A stretch of DNA of 64,000 nt from Spirosoma luteum DSM 19990 (GTDB taxonomy: Bacteria > Bacteroidota > Bacteroidia > Cytophagales > Spirosomataceae), in the NCBI RefSeq assembly GCF_000374065.1, contig NZ_KB893268.1:181073-245072 (forward strand), read 5' to 3'. Positions within the stretch are counted from its first letter, which is position 1; every line of letters starts with the position of its first letter. This document shows, piece by piece, positions 50,899 to 58,297 of the stretch. The position numbers were made by a program, and so were the translations under genes. The notes below the pieces were generated by a model, which was given only the letters and a program-made list of their open reading frames with translations, was not told where the DNA came from and ran no database searches.

Positions 50899-51675
50899 TC
50901 AAATAACCGTGCCACCGTCGGCATAAAACAAGCTGCCAGTACTGTACGATGACGCATCGGAGGCCAGAAATAGGGCCAGCGGGCTAATTTCGTCGGTGGT
51001 GCCCATGCGGGCGATGGGAATGCGTTTGGTGAAATAATTCAGTGTCTTCTCATCCTGCCAGAGTGCCTGACTGAACTTTGTCTTTATCAGGCCGGGACAA
51101 ATGGCGTTTACCCGAATACCGTCCGGCCCCCATTCCTTTGCCAGCACTTTGGTCAGCATATTCAGCGATGCTTTGCTGACGCTGTACATCCCCAGGCCGG
51201 GGTCGGGGGTGTGACCGGCAATGCTGCTAATCATCAGGATGCTGCCGCCCCCCCGCGCTTTCATGCTCGGATAGCATAGTTTGCTCAACTCAAAGGGGGC
51301 TTTCACATTGGCCTGCATAATCTTGTCGAACGCTGCCCCGTCGCAGTCGAGGGAGGGACCGAATACGGGGTTCGTGGCCGCGTTGTTGACCAGAATATCG
51401 ATGCCGCCGTAAGTCGCGATGCTCTTGTCGACCAGTTGCCGGAGTTGGTCCATATCGCCCACGTGGGCGGCTATGCCGGTTGCTTCGCCCCCCTGCGCGC
51501 TGATATCGCTGGCGAGAGCGTCGCAGGCGTCCTGCTTGCGACTACTCACAATGACCTTAGCACCGAAGCGGGCAAAAACGCGGGCCATATCTTCGCCGAT
51601 TCCTTTGCTGGCCCCGGTGATTACGGCCACTTTGCCGGTAAGGTCGAACATTGCTTTTTCCGCTTGTATAGCCAT
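50899..51675 (-). CDS. Short-chain dehydrogenase/reductase (SDR)
   Basis: 258 residues from the ATG at 51675, 17 bp after the upstream gene ends. NAD(P) fold 'KVAVITGASKGIGEDMARVF' (about 14-33), 'DILVNNAATNPVFGP', 'SILMISSIAGH' with the catalytic Ser, Y-x3-K in 'GMYSVSKASLN' (about 163-173), and 'RVNAICPGLIKTKFS'. The R in 'VIVSSRKQDA' suggests NADP(H) preference. The four genes from 54912 to 50899 are closely packed on one strand, so this SDR probably acts in the same pathway as the amide-bond-forming enzymes upstream. Confidence 0.9.
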   Translation of the reverse strand: MAIQAEKAMFDLTGKVAVITGASKGIGEDMARVFARFGAKVIVSSRKQDACDALASDISAQGGEATGIAAHVGDMDQLRQLVDKSIATYGGIDILVNNAATNPVFGPSLDCDGAAFDKIMQANVKAPFELSKLCYPSMKARGGGSILMISSIAGHTPDPGLGMYSVSKASLNMLTKVLAKEWGPDGIRVNAICPGLIKTKFSQALWQDEKTLNYFTKRIPIARMGTTDEISPLALFLASDASSYSTGSLFYADGGTVI

Positions 51676-51692
51676 AACCGATAAATCTGTTT

Positions 51693-52907
51693 TTATTTCT
51701 CGAAAAAGCAGATTGTGCCACCTACCCAATCTTTATTTTTGTTGAAATCCACGCCAATCATTTCGCCCCGGCTCAACCGCCCCAGGTTCGTCAGCAGCGT
51801 CGGCTTTTCATCGCCCTTCGGCCAGATAAACAGCATGCGAATCTCGCACTTGACCAACCCATCCGGCGACTGGATGACTGGTTCATACACTACCTTTTTC
51901 TGGAGCAGGTAACCGTCCCGCTGATCGAACGGAATAGCATCGAGGTCGGCGGGTGTAACGTTGAGTTTGACCCCGCTACCGGCAAACGAGAACAACGGTT
52001 TCAGCACGTAGTTTTCCAGGTCGGCCGGGTATTCGGGCAGATCGGACAGGTAATAACTGTCTGGTACGTACGGGCTTTTCAGGAGTGGCAGCGTGTACTT
52101 GCTGATGCGAAAAAACCAGTTCGGGTGCCCGATCCACTCCACATCCACATCGTCCGTGAGCTGAAAATCGGTCTTCAGGTCGGGGAAATGCTTTAGGTCG
52201 TCGAAGATGAGCCGGTTATAAATTCGTTTGATACGGATCTGCCGACCCTCTTTTTCGTAGTAGAGCGCCCGGCCTTCTTTCCTGATTTTGGTTAAGCAAA
52301 CGGGTGCTACGCCGGTGGCTTTTTCCGTCAGCACAAAGTCGATACGGGTCTTTTGCTTTTCGGGATAAATTTCCAGCAGGATCACCTCTTCGGGCTGGCA
52401 ATCGCCCACCAGCATCTGCCGTAATTGCCCCAGATAATCAATATTGGTAGCTGCATTGAACAGATGCGAGAGGTTATCAGGAATGGGATAAAAAGTACGA
52501 AAAAGGGTAGCCAGGTAAGGCTGATACCCGTACAGCGATGGGAATCCCTGTAATTCGATAAGCTGCGGGACAAATTCTCCGTTTGAGGGATCTTTGCAAA
52601 CGGCAAAATCGACGGCCAGGAATTGGGTGTGGGCATCCGGCCCGTCGCCCGGTTCGTTCGGAACCCGCTGGCTGGCTGGTATTGCCTTTTCGGATAGGGC
52701 TCTGAAATCGTCGCGGGTAATTACGTCGATAATATCGTCGCAGGCTTGCAATAGCTTGCCGGTCAGTAACTTGGGGATGAAAATAGGGCTTTCGGCTACG
52801 CGAAAGTCAAGCTGGCCGGGTAGGTCGGCTTCAATTCTATCCAAAAAAGCCCGGTATAGTTCCGGGCTAAAAACTTCGTTATAACGCTGGCGAACAGACT
52901 GTATCAT
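51693..52907 (-). CDS. ATP-grasp-like protein of an amidoligase cluster
   Basis: 404 residues, no signal peptide. The C-terminal half looks like an ATP-grasp catalytic region: 'ENYVLKPLFSFAGSGVKL' (about 295-312) with the nucleotide-binding Lys and a Gly/Ser-rich loop, 'DGYLLQKKVVYEPVI', 'VKCEIRMLFIWP' and 'RLSRGEMIGVDFNKNKDWVG', which offer the Glu and Asn metal ligands. The N-terminal part ('QFLAVDFAVCKDPSNGEFVP', 'QLIELQGFPSLYGYQPYLA') may bind the acceptor. ATP-grasp enzymes join a carboxylate to an amine through an acyl phosphate. It starts 4 bp after the GATase stop. Family assignment is by motif only. Confidence 0.65.
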   Translation of the reverse strand: MIQSVRQRYNEVFSPELYRAFLDRIEADLPGQLDFRVAESPIFIPKLLTGKLLQACDDIIDVITRDDFRALSEKAIPASQRVPNEPGDGPDAHTQFLAVDFAVCKDPSNGEFVPQLIELQGFPSLYGYQPYLATLFRTFYPIPDNLSHLFNAATNIDYLGQLRQMLVGDCQPEEVILLEIYPEKQKTRIDFVLTEKATGVAPVCLTKIRKEGRALYYEKEGRQIRIKRIYNRLIFDDLKHFPDLKTDFQLTDDVDVEWIGHPNWFFRISKYTLPLLKSPYVPDSYYLSDLPEYPADLENYVLKPLFSFAGSGVKLNVTPADLDAIPFDQRDGYLLQKKVVYEPVIQSPDGLVKCEIRMLFIWPKGDEKPTLLTNLGRLSRGEMIGVDFNKNKDWVGGTICFFEK

Positions 52908-52911
52908 AACA

Positions 52912-53763
52912 CTATACGCTTTGTGGTTCTTCGGCCGTAACGGACAGGGCCTGGATGGCCTCCCGCAAAAAACCGGGTATAATAACCGACTCGGTCAGGG
53001 CAATTTTGTCGGGGTCCAGCAGGTAGGCGACCATATCGTCATACTTCTCCTGCCCAAAATTCAGGACGATGTGATTGCGTTTTTCGGCGGTCTGGAAATA
53101 CCGCAGCATCCCTTCGTTGTCGGCTTCGGGGTGAAACTGGGTGCCAACTATTTCGGGCGAAAACCGGATGGCCATCACCGCCCGGTCGAGGGGAACGTGC
53201 GGGCGGTATTTCTCCAGGCACAAGACCTGAGCACCCAGCTGTTCCAGCCGTTCTGCGTTTGGCTCCGTAACCTGATAGTCCCGCGAATCGACGGCAAAAA
53301 ACGGATCATCCAGGCCCGTAAGGATGGGTGCCGTATCGCCTTCTTCGGTTTTGTGAACCGGAAAAATACCGAAGGAGGTTGATTTGCGCTGACTGAGTAA
53401 CCCTAACTCAAGATGCCGGACAACCAGTTGGAACGAGTGGCAAATCAGAAACACAAACTTTTTGCGGTCGTTATGCCGGTTCCAGTCAAAAAGCTGGTCG
53501 ATCAGCGTGAAGTAGTCCTGTTCCCAGGCCTCATCCGACGGCATTGGACTACCCGGTCCGCCCGATGAAATGTAAATGTCATAGCTCAGGTCGGGAACAT
53601 CATTGCTCCCCCGGATATCGAACACGTCGACCGTTAGTTCGCTGGGTTGCTCTGACTGGTGGTTTTCCCCCTGTGCGTTCCGGATCAGGTGCATGATGCA
53701 GCGCATACTTTCATTAGCATGCTTATTATTCATGTCCAGAACGGCAATTTTAACTGAATTCAT
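52912..53763 (-). CDS. Class I glutamine amidotransferase-like protein
   Basis: 283 residues. GATase type 1 triad: nucleophile C108 in 'FVFLICHSFQLV', with H211 and E213 in 'VGTQFHPEADNEGM'. 'YDIYISSGGPGSPMPSDEAW' (61-80) supplies the oxyanion region. It has no fused synthetase domain, so ammonia or an amide would be handled together with a separate ligase, most simply the ATP-grasp-like protein 4 bp downstream or the YbdK-type ligase 51 bp upstream. It could also be a gamma-glutamyl hydrolase-type enzyme. The tight gene spacing supports a common pathway. Confidence 0.85.
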   Translation of the reverse strand: MNSVKIAVLDMNNKHANESMRCIMHLIRNAQGENHQSEQPSELTVDVFDIRGSNDVPDLSYDIYISSGGPGSPMPSDEAWEQDYFTLIDQLFDWNRHNDRKKFVFLICHSFQLVVRHLELGLLSQRKSTSFGIFPVHKTEEGDTAPILTGLDDPFFAVDSRDYQVTEPNAERLEQLGAQVLCLEKYRPHVPLDRAVMAIRFSPEIVGTQFHPEADNEGMLRYFQTAEKRNHIVLNFGQEKYDDMVAYLLDPDKIALTESVIIPGFLREAIQALSVTAEEPQSV

Positions 53764-53814
53764 AGCGTTGCGTTACGGTTGGTTTATTGATGAAATTGGT
53801 TCCAGAAAGAACGG

Positions 53815-54912
53815 TCAGATTCCGTAAGAAGTTTCTTTAACAATGTAATCTACAACCTGTTTCAAATCATTCGTTTCCTGGAAAACGGCTAACTGACGGT
53901 CGGCACCGGTACCCATCTCCATAATTTTGAGCAGGTATTCGCATTCGGCGCGGCTGCCCAGCTCGTCCACCACATCGTCGATAAAGTTGAGTAACTCGTG
54001 CAGCAGCTGATGCGTGGGCACTTCTTCCTGCTTGCCAAAGTCGATTAGTTTTCCCTCAATTCCATACCGGGCGGCCCGCCATTTGTTCTCGTTGATCAGA
54101 ATACGGCGGTAGGGCCTGAAATTCAGATTCTGCTTGTGGAGTTTATAAATCTTGACCACTAACGCCTGCATGATAGCCGCCAGACAAATGGTTTCGTCTA
54201 CGCGCATGGGCACATCACAAATCCGGAACTCGATGGTATTGAAAAAAGGGTGGAGCCGAATGTCCCACCATATTTTCTTGCCGTTGTCGATGCAGTTGGT
54301 TTTTACCAGCAGGTTGATATAATCATCGTACTCTGCTGCGGTAGCAAAAAAATCGGGGATACCCGTACGCGGAAACTTGTCAAAAACTTTGGAGCGGTAC
54401 GATTTGAAACCGGTATTGCGGCCCCGCCAGAAGGGAGAGTTTGTCGAAACGGCGTAGATGTGGGGCAGGAAATACCGCACGGCATTCATAATCTGAATAC
54501 CATCGTTGCGGTTCTCGATACCCACGTGTACGTGCAGGCCAAAAATAAGGTTCGACCGGGCCACATCCCGCAACTCGTCAATGAGCTGGTCGTACCGTTC
54601 GTTGGGGGTAATCAACTGATCCTGCCAGTCGGAGAAGGGGTGGGTACCAGCAGCCGCTACCTTAAGGTTTTGATTATCAGCTAACTCGATAATCATCTTC
54701 CGTAGGTAGGTTACTTCTTCACGGGCATCATGAATGTTGTTGCAGATGTTGGTGCCCACTTCCACCACGGCCTGGTGCATCTCTGCCTTGACGCGCTCGT
54801 GCAGTACAATTTGCCCACCCTCAACAATCTTCGACATGTGCGACCGTAACTCACCGGTGTCCGGGTCAATGGTTTGAAACTCTTCTTCAATTCCGAGTGT
54901 AAATGCGGGCAT
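53815..54912 (-). CDS. ybdK: YbdK-type carboxylate-amine ligase (GCS2 family)
   Basis: 365 residues from the ATG at 54912, giving the family start 'MPAFTLGIEEEFQTIDPDTG' whose EEEF motif binds metal/ATP. Further GCS2 signatures: 'AVVEVGTNICNNI' (about 57-69), 'AAGTHPFSDWQDQ' (about 95-107), 'IFGLHVHVGIENRNDGIQIM' (about 131-150) and 'WWDIRLHPFFNTIEFRICDV' (about 223-242). The enzymes ligate glutamate, or another carboxylate, to an amine such as cysteine; E. coli YbdK has only weak glutamate-cysteine ligase activity. It is the first gene of the four-gene cluster and divergent from a small membrane protein gene. Confidence 0.9.
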   Translation of the reverse strand: MPAFTLGIEEEFQTIDPDTGELRSHMSKIVEGGQIVLHERVKAEMHQAVVEVGTNICNNIHDAREEVTYLRKMIIELADNQNLKVAAAGTHPFSDWQDQLITPNERYDQLIDELRDVARSNLIFGLHVHVGIENRNDGIQIMNAVRYFLPHIYAVSTNSPFWRGRNTGFKSYRSKVFDKFPRTGIPDFFATAAEYDDYINLLVKTNCIDNGKKIWWDIRLHPFFNTIEFRICDVPMRVDETICLAAIMQALVVKIYKLHKQNLNFRPYRRILINENKWRAARYGIEGKLIDFGKQEEVPTHQLLHELLNFIDDVVDELGSRAECEYLLKIMEMGTGADRQLAVFQETNDLKQVVDYIVKETSYGI

Positions 54913-55041
54913 AGGTGTATACGTTAGAAAGATGCCGGTTAATGTGTATCGGGAAACGATTTGGTAAGATACTGTTTTTTTGAAAACCTGCTGGCGCACC
55001 AGTTGTTTTTCCTGCAAACGGACTTTTATTCTAAACGTACT

Positions 55042-55299
55042 ATGAAAACGAAACGTGAAAAAAAACTGATGACAAAATACTGGCTATTTGGTGGGGGTGG
55101 AGCGATGTTGCTCGGTAGCGGTCTGTCCGTATTGCTGCACGGGTCCAAACTCCGGGAAATCAACGCCGACCCCTGGTTCTGGGTAAGCACGGGGGGATTT
55201 GCCCTCATCATGTCGGGCCTTGGTTTTATTGGTGATGCCAACCGGTTCCGAACCATGGTCGATGTACTGCGGGAACTGGACAGTCGTACAAAATCGTGA
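55042..55299 (+). CDS. Small two-helix membrane protein
   Basis: 85 residues from the ATG at 55042, a short basic N terminus (MKTKREKKLMTKYW) and two helices (about 15-35 'LFGGGGAMLLGSGLSVLLHG' and 46-66 'PWFWVSTGGFALIMSGLGFI'), with a polar C terminus ('DVLRELDSRTKS'). I do not recognise a family. Similar short membrane proteins are common next to regulatory genes in Cytophagales. An ECF sigma gene follows after 104 bp containing a strong palindrome. Confidence 0.6.
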   Translation: MKTKREKKLMTKYWLFGGGGAMLLGSGLSVLLHGSKLREINADPWFWVSTGGFALIMSGLGFIGDANRFRTMVDVLRELDSRTKS

Positions 55300-55352
55300 T
55301 GGAAAACCCGTATTGAATGCTACTTTGCAGGACGCAAGCCTGTTTAAATACG

Positions 55353-55387
55353 AGTGGCAGTAACCCGGATTCCGGGTTACTGCCACT
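55353..55387. repeat. 35-bp palindrome just before the ECF sigma gene
   Basis: AGTGGCAGTAACCCGGA (55353-55369) and its exact complement (55371-55387) flank one T. It ends 16 bp before the sigma-factor ATG and 53 bp after the preceding stop, so it is either a terminator without a T-run or a translation-blocking hairpin in the sigma leader. Confidence 0.75.
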
Positions 55388-55403
55388 TGCCTGAATAATT
55401 CCC

Positions 55404-55955
55404 ATGCCCGAACCGCCCCAACGCACCATTATCGAGACCGTTAAGGAATACGGGAATCGGCTGTCGCGGTTTATTCGGGGGCGGGTAAAAACGGATGAGG
55501 ATGCCGAAGATATTTTGCAGGATGTCTGGTATCAGCTTAGTAACGTAGTGGATTTGAACGGTATCGAGAGCATTAGTGGCTGGCTGTTTCAGGTGGCCCG
55601 CAACCGGATAACGGACACCTATCGAAAGAAGAAAGAAGATTCGTTTGCGGACCTGATGCCCGATGATGAGGCCGACGACTTCAGTATTCGCGACCTGCTG
55701 CTGGCCAATGCCGAAACGCCCGAAGACCAGTTTTTCAAGGATATGTTCTGGGAAGAACTAATGCGGGCACTGGACGAACTACCCGATAACCAGCGAACCG
55801 TGTTTGTACAGAATGAACTGGACGATGTAACGCTACAGGAAATAGCCAACCAGACGGGTGAAAACCTGAAAACTATCATCTCCCGAAAACGCTACGCCGT
55901 ACAGCACCTCCGAAAACGCCTGAAATCCCTGTATGATGAACTCGATAATCTGTAA
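55404..55955 (+). CDS. ECF-type RNA polymerase sigma factor
   Basis: 183 residues. Sigma region 2 is about 12-85 ('IIETVKEYGNRLSRFIRGRV', 'DAEDILQDVWYQLSN', 'GWLFQVARNRITDTYRKKKE'). Region 4 is about 120-180 ('ALDELPDNQRTVFVQNELDD', 'TLQEIANQTGENLKTIISRK', 'RYAVQHLRKRLKSL'). An acidic linker ('DLMPDDEADDF') separates them. No FecR-type anti-sigma is present; the next gene encodes a small membrane protein that may play that role. A palindrome lies in its leader. Confidence 0.93.
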   Translation: MPEPPQRTIIETVKEYGNRLSRFIRGRVKTDEDAEDILQDVWYQLSNVVDLNGIESISGWLFQVARNRITDTYRKKKEDSFADLMPDDEADDFSIRDLLLANAETPEDQFFKDMFWEELMRALDELPDNQRTVFVQNELDDVTLQEIANQTGENLKTIISRKRYAVQHLRKRLKSLYDELDNL

Positions 55956-55978
55956 GCTCCTAAACTGCCTTTGATATA

Positions 55979-56305
55979 ATGAGAAATTACGCTGGTAAAA
56001 AACGCTTTTTCATTCCGGTATTCATGCTGCTGGCGTTGTTTGCTGTTACGTTTGCCGTGTACTGGCTCTGGAACAACGTGCTGGTGGCGGTAATAGCCGT
56101 AAAGCCTGTTACCTACTGGCAGGCCATGGGGCTGCTTATTTTATCCCGCATTCTGCTGGGTGGTTTTAAATTCGGTGGCCCGTCCAACCATCCGCCTATG
56201 GGGGGGCAGAGCGACCACTGGCGCGAAAAATGGCGCAGGATGAGCGACGAAGAAAGGTCCGCCATCAAAAATAAATGGCGACGCTGGGGGCATGACAGCG
56301 AGTAA
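55979..56305 (+). CDS. Small membrane protein partner of the ECF sigma factor
   Basis: 108 residues with two transmembrane helices (about 9-30 'FFIPVFMLLALFAVTFAVYW' and 46-63 'YWQAMGLLILSRILLGGF') and a charged C-terminal tail, 'WREKWRRMSDEERSAIKNKW'. Small proteins with this tail are commonly found next to ECF sigma genes in Bacteroidota. The gene starts 23 bp after the sigma stop, so it is in the same operon. A role as anti-sigma or envelope-stress sensor is inferred from position only. It has no zinc-binding anti-sigma motif. Confidence 0.75.
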   Translation: MRNYAGKKRFFIPVFMLLALFAVTFAVYWLWNNVLVAVIAVKPVTYWQAMGLLILSRILLGGFKFGGPSNHPPMGGQSDHWREKWRRMSDEERSAIKNKWRRWGHDSE

Positions 56306-56320
56306 CCAACCCTACCTACC

Positions 56321-56584
56321 ATGAAACTAACCTGGACTTTTTATCCCAATGGGCAACCCAGTATTACCTTGACTGTAGTGTATGTTCCCAGACTGGATGC
56401 CGTACCGGTAGCGGGTTACCTGGATGTCAATACTAACACGGCCTTTGTGAACTGGGCTACTTTTCAGGTGTTCAACTCCACCGATCAGGTGTCGAAAAAA
56501 GCCGTTTTTGCCTCCCTTGTCAGGATGTCGGCGGAGGACAGGCAGGCGGTGAACCGAATCCCCGGGCTGACAGACGCAGACTAA
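56321..56584 (+). CDS. Small hypothetical protein in the sigma operon
   Basis: 87 residues starting 15 bp after the preceding stop. It is soluble and beta-rich in the first half ('LTWTFYPNGQPSITLTVVYV'), helical in the second ('SKKAVFASLVRMSAEDRQAV'). No family recognised. Close spacing and codon use like its neighbours support a third gene of the ECF operon, but it could be spurious. Confidence 0.5.
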   Translation: MKLTWTFYPNGQPSITLTVVYVPRLDAVPVAGYLDVNTNTAFVNWATFQVFNSTDQVSKKAVFASLVRMSAEDRQAVNRIPGLTDAD

Positions 56585-56685
56585 CGGATAACGGCCAGAT
56601 GCCCGGGAAAAGGCGCTCATTTCCCTCTCTTCCAATCTTATCATTGCCGTAATACTGGATTAACGCTGGGGTAATAAGCCAGGAA

Positions 56686-56693
56686 TAGCTTTG
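56686..56693 (+). promoter_or_regulatory. -7 promoter element for the PhoX-like gene
   Basis: TAGCTTTG matches TAnnTTTG exactly and lies 29 bp before the ATG at 56723. The -33 region is weak, so the element may depend on an activator. Confidence 0.55.
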
Positions 56694-56722
56694 TGGAAAT
56701 TTAGCTGACCCCCTTATTGCGT

Positions 56723-58201
56723 ATGTCTACAAACAAATTAATCCTGCCCTCTTCGGCCCTCCTGATGTTCCTTGGCCTGGCAGGTTGTACTGATCATCGG
56801 GCACCCGACAGCCCGGCCATTGTAATCCAGAATCGTTCCGTTACGCCCGTGTTGGCCAAATTGCTGCCCGGTGCCGCGGGTGGTCGACTGGCGGTCGGTG
56901 GCGTAGCTATGTACTCCCTGCTCAGCAGTGATGATCAGTTGGCCCAATCGCCCAATTACGTATTTGGCGGCTCGGCCGACGGGGCGGGTATCTTCCAGAA
57001 CCCCGATGGTAATTACTCGCTCATCGTGAACAACGAGGATAACTTTGCCGTATCCCGCATCACCCTCGACAAGGCGTTCAAGCCCATCAAAGGCGAGTAC
57101 ATCCTGAATTCCGACGGTGGAACCTGGCGGTTGTGTTCGGCCACGCTGGCTACGCCCGTTGAGCATGGTTTTGGCCCGGTATTCCTGACCTGCGGTGAAA
57201 GCGGGGTCGAGTCGCGGACGCACGCGCTGCGGGTAGATGCCGATCCGCAACAGGCGGCCATCTCGCGGGAAGTAGCTGGCCTGGGCCGGTGGAGTGCCGA
57301 GAATGCGGTGCCCCTGCCTAAAACAGCCTATCCTGACAAGACCGTTATCGTGATTGGCGATGATGATTCGGGTACCGACGGTGGTCAGGTAGCCATGTAC
57401 CTCTCCAATACGGTGGGTGATCTGGATAACGGTTCCCTGTATATGCTGCGCCGGACCGACGGTAATCAGCGCGAAATGGATATGAATCCGGGAACGCTGT
57501 ATGATGTGGAATTCGCCAAAATCGATAACCACAAAACCCTGACGGGCGCTCAGATCAACGGTAGAGTAAACACGCTGAAAGGCATAAAATTTGGCCGGGT
57601 AGAAGACGTCGATTACCGGAAAGGCGGTGGTGCCAATGGTCGGGACGTATTCTTTGCCGTAACGGGCCAGGATAATTCGGGGGCCAACGCCGACTATTCC
57701 CGCTCTAAATACGGCCGTATTTACAAACTGATGCTGGATGCCAGCGACCCAACGAAAGGTAAGCTGGAAGTGCTGCTGAACGGCGACGACCGGTCGGGCA
57801 TCGCCAAAACATTCCAGGACCCGGACAACGTTTGCGTGACGACCAACTACATCTACATCATGGAAGATCCGAACGGCTACGGCGACGAGAAGCATGATGG
57901 CTACGTGTATCAGTACAACCTGAACACGAAGCAGTTGACCCCCATCATTGAACTGGACCACCGCCGTACCGCCGTTGATGCTGCCAAATATAACGTGGGG
58001 GGTACATCCGCCCTGGGCGACTGGGAAAGCAGCGGTATGATCGACGTGTCGGACGTAACGGGTCGGCCCAATACGTTTATGCTCGGCATTCAGGCCCACA
58101 CCTGGCGGGGCGATAAGTACAAGGGCGTCGATGGCGGCTCGAAGCGACTCAACGAAAACCAGGCCAGTCAGCTTATCCTGATCGAAGGACTGCCCCGGTA
58201 A
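56723..58201 (+). CDS. PhoX-like (DUF839) beta-propeller lipoprotein
   Basis: 492 residues from the ATG at 56723; an in-frame TTG lies 6 bp upstream. Lipoprotein signal 'ALLMFLGLAGC' (lipobox LAGC). The mature protein resembles DUF839/PhoX: 'NPDGNYSLIVNNEDNFAVSR', 'TVIVIGDDDSGTDGGQVAMY', 'RVEDVDYRK', 'FQDPDNVCVTTNYIYIMEDP', 'YQYNLNTKQLTPIIEL' and the family ending 'QLILIEGL'. PhoX enzymes are Ca/Fe-dependent phosphatases, but the catalytic ligands cannot all be verified by eye, so phosphatase activity is not certain. A terminator separates it from the dihaem peroxidase gene downstream. Confidence 0.78.
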   Translation: MSTNKLILPSSALLMFLGLAGCTDHRAPDSPAIVIQNRSVTPVLAKLLPGAAGGRLAVGGVAMYSLLSSDDQLAQSPNYVFGGSADGAGIFQNPDGNYSLIVNNEDNFAVSRITLDKAFKPIKGEYILNSDGGTWRLCSATLATPVEHGFGPVFLTCGESGVESRTHALRVDADPQQAAISREVAGLGRWSAENAVPLPKTAYPDKTVIVIGDDDSGTDGGQVAMYLSNTVGDLDNGSLYMLRRTDGNQREMDMNPGTLYDVEFAKIDNHKTLTGAQINGRVNTLKGIKFGRVEDVDYRKGGGANGRDVFFAVTGQDNSGANADYSRSKYGRIYKLMLDASDPTKGKLEVLLNGDDRSGIAKTFQDPDNVCVTTNYIYIMEDPNGYGDEKHDGYVYQYNLNTKQLTPIIELDHRRTAVDAAKYNVGGTSALGDWESSGMIDVSDVTGRPNTFMLGIQAHTWRGDKYKGVDGGSKRLNENQASQLILIEGLPR

Positions 58202-58227
58202 CCAACCAAACCAAGCGTATCATCCTG

Positions 58228-58263
58228 AAACCGCCCGACCGGATGCTTCCGATTGGGCGGTTT
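58228..58263 (+). terminator. Terminator-like hairpin after the PhoX-like gene
   Basis: A 9-bp GC-rich stem (AAACCGCCC / GGGCGGTTT) with an 18-nt loop lies 26 bp after the stop codon. The T-run is short (TTTGC), so read-through into the peroxidase gene at 58298 is possible. Confidence 0.6.
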
Positions 58264-58297
58264 GCTACACGCTTTAGTCATAAAACGCTACGTATCA

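Noticed and set aside
50721..50957. 78-residue minus-strand open frame after the SDR gene
   Set aside because: It starts inside the SDR coding region in another frame. Its tail looks mildly protein-like (YQARVLDYFGSLQVLRELPE) but no family or start context supports it.
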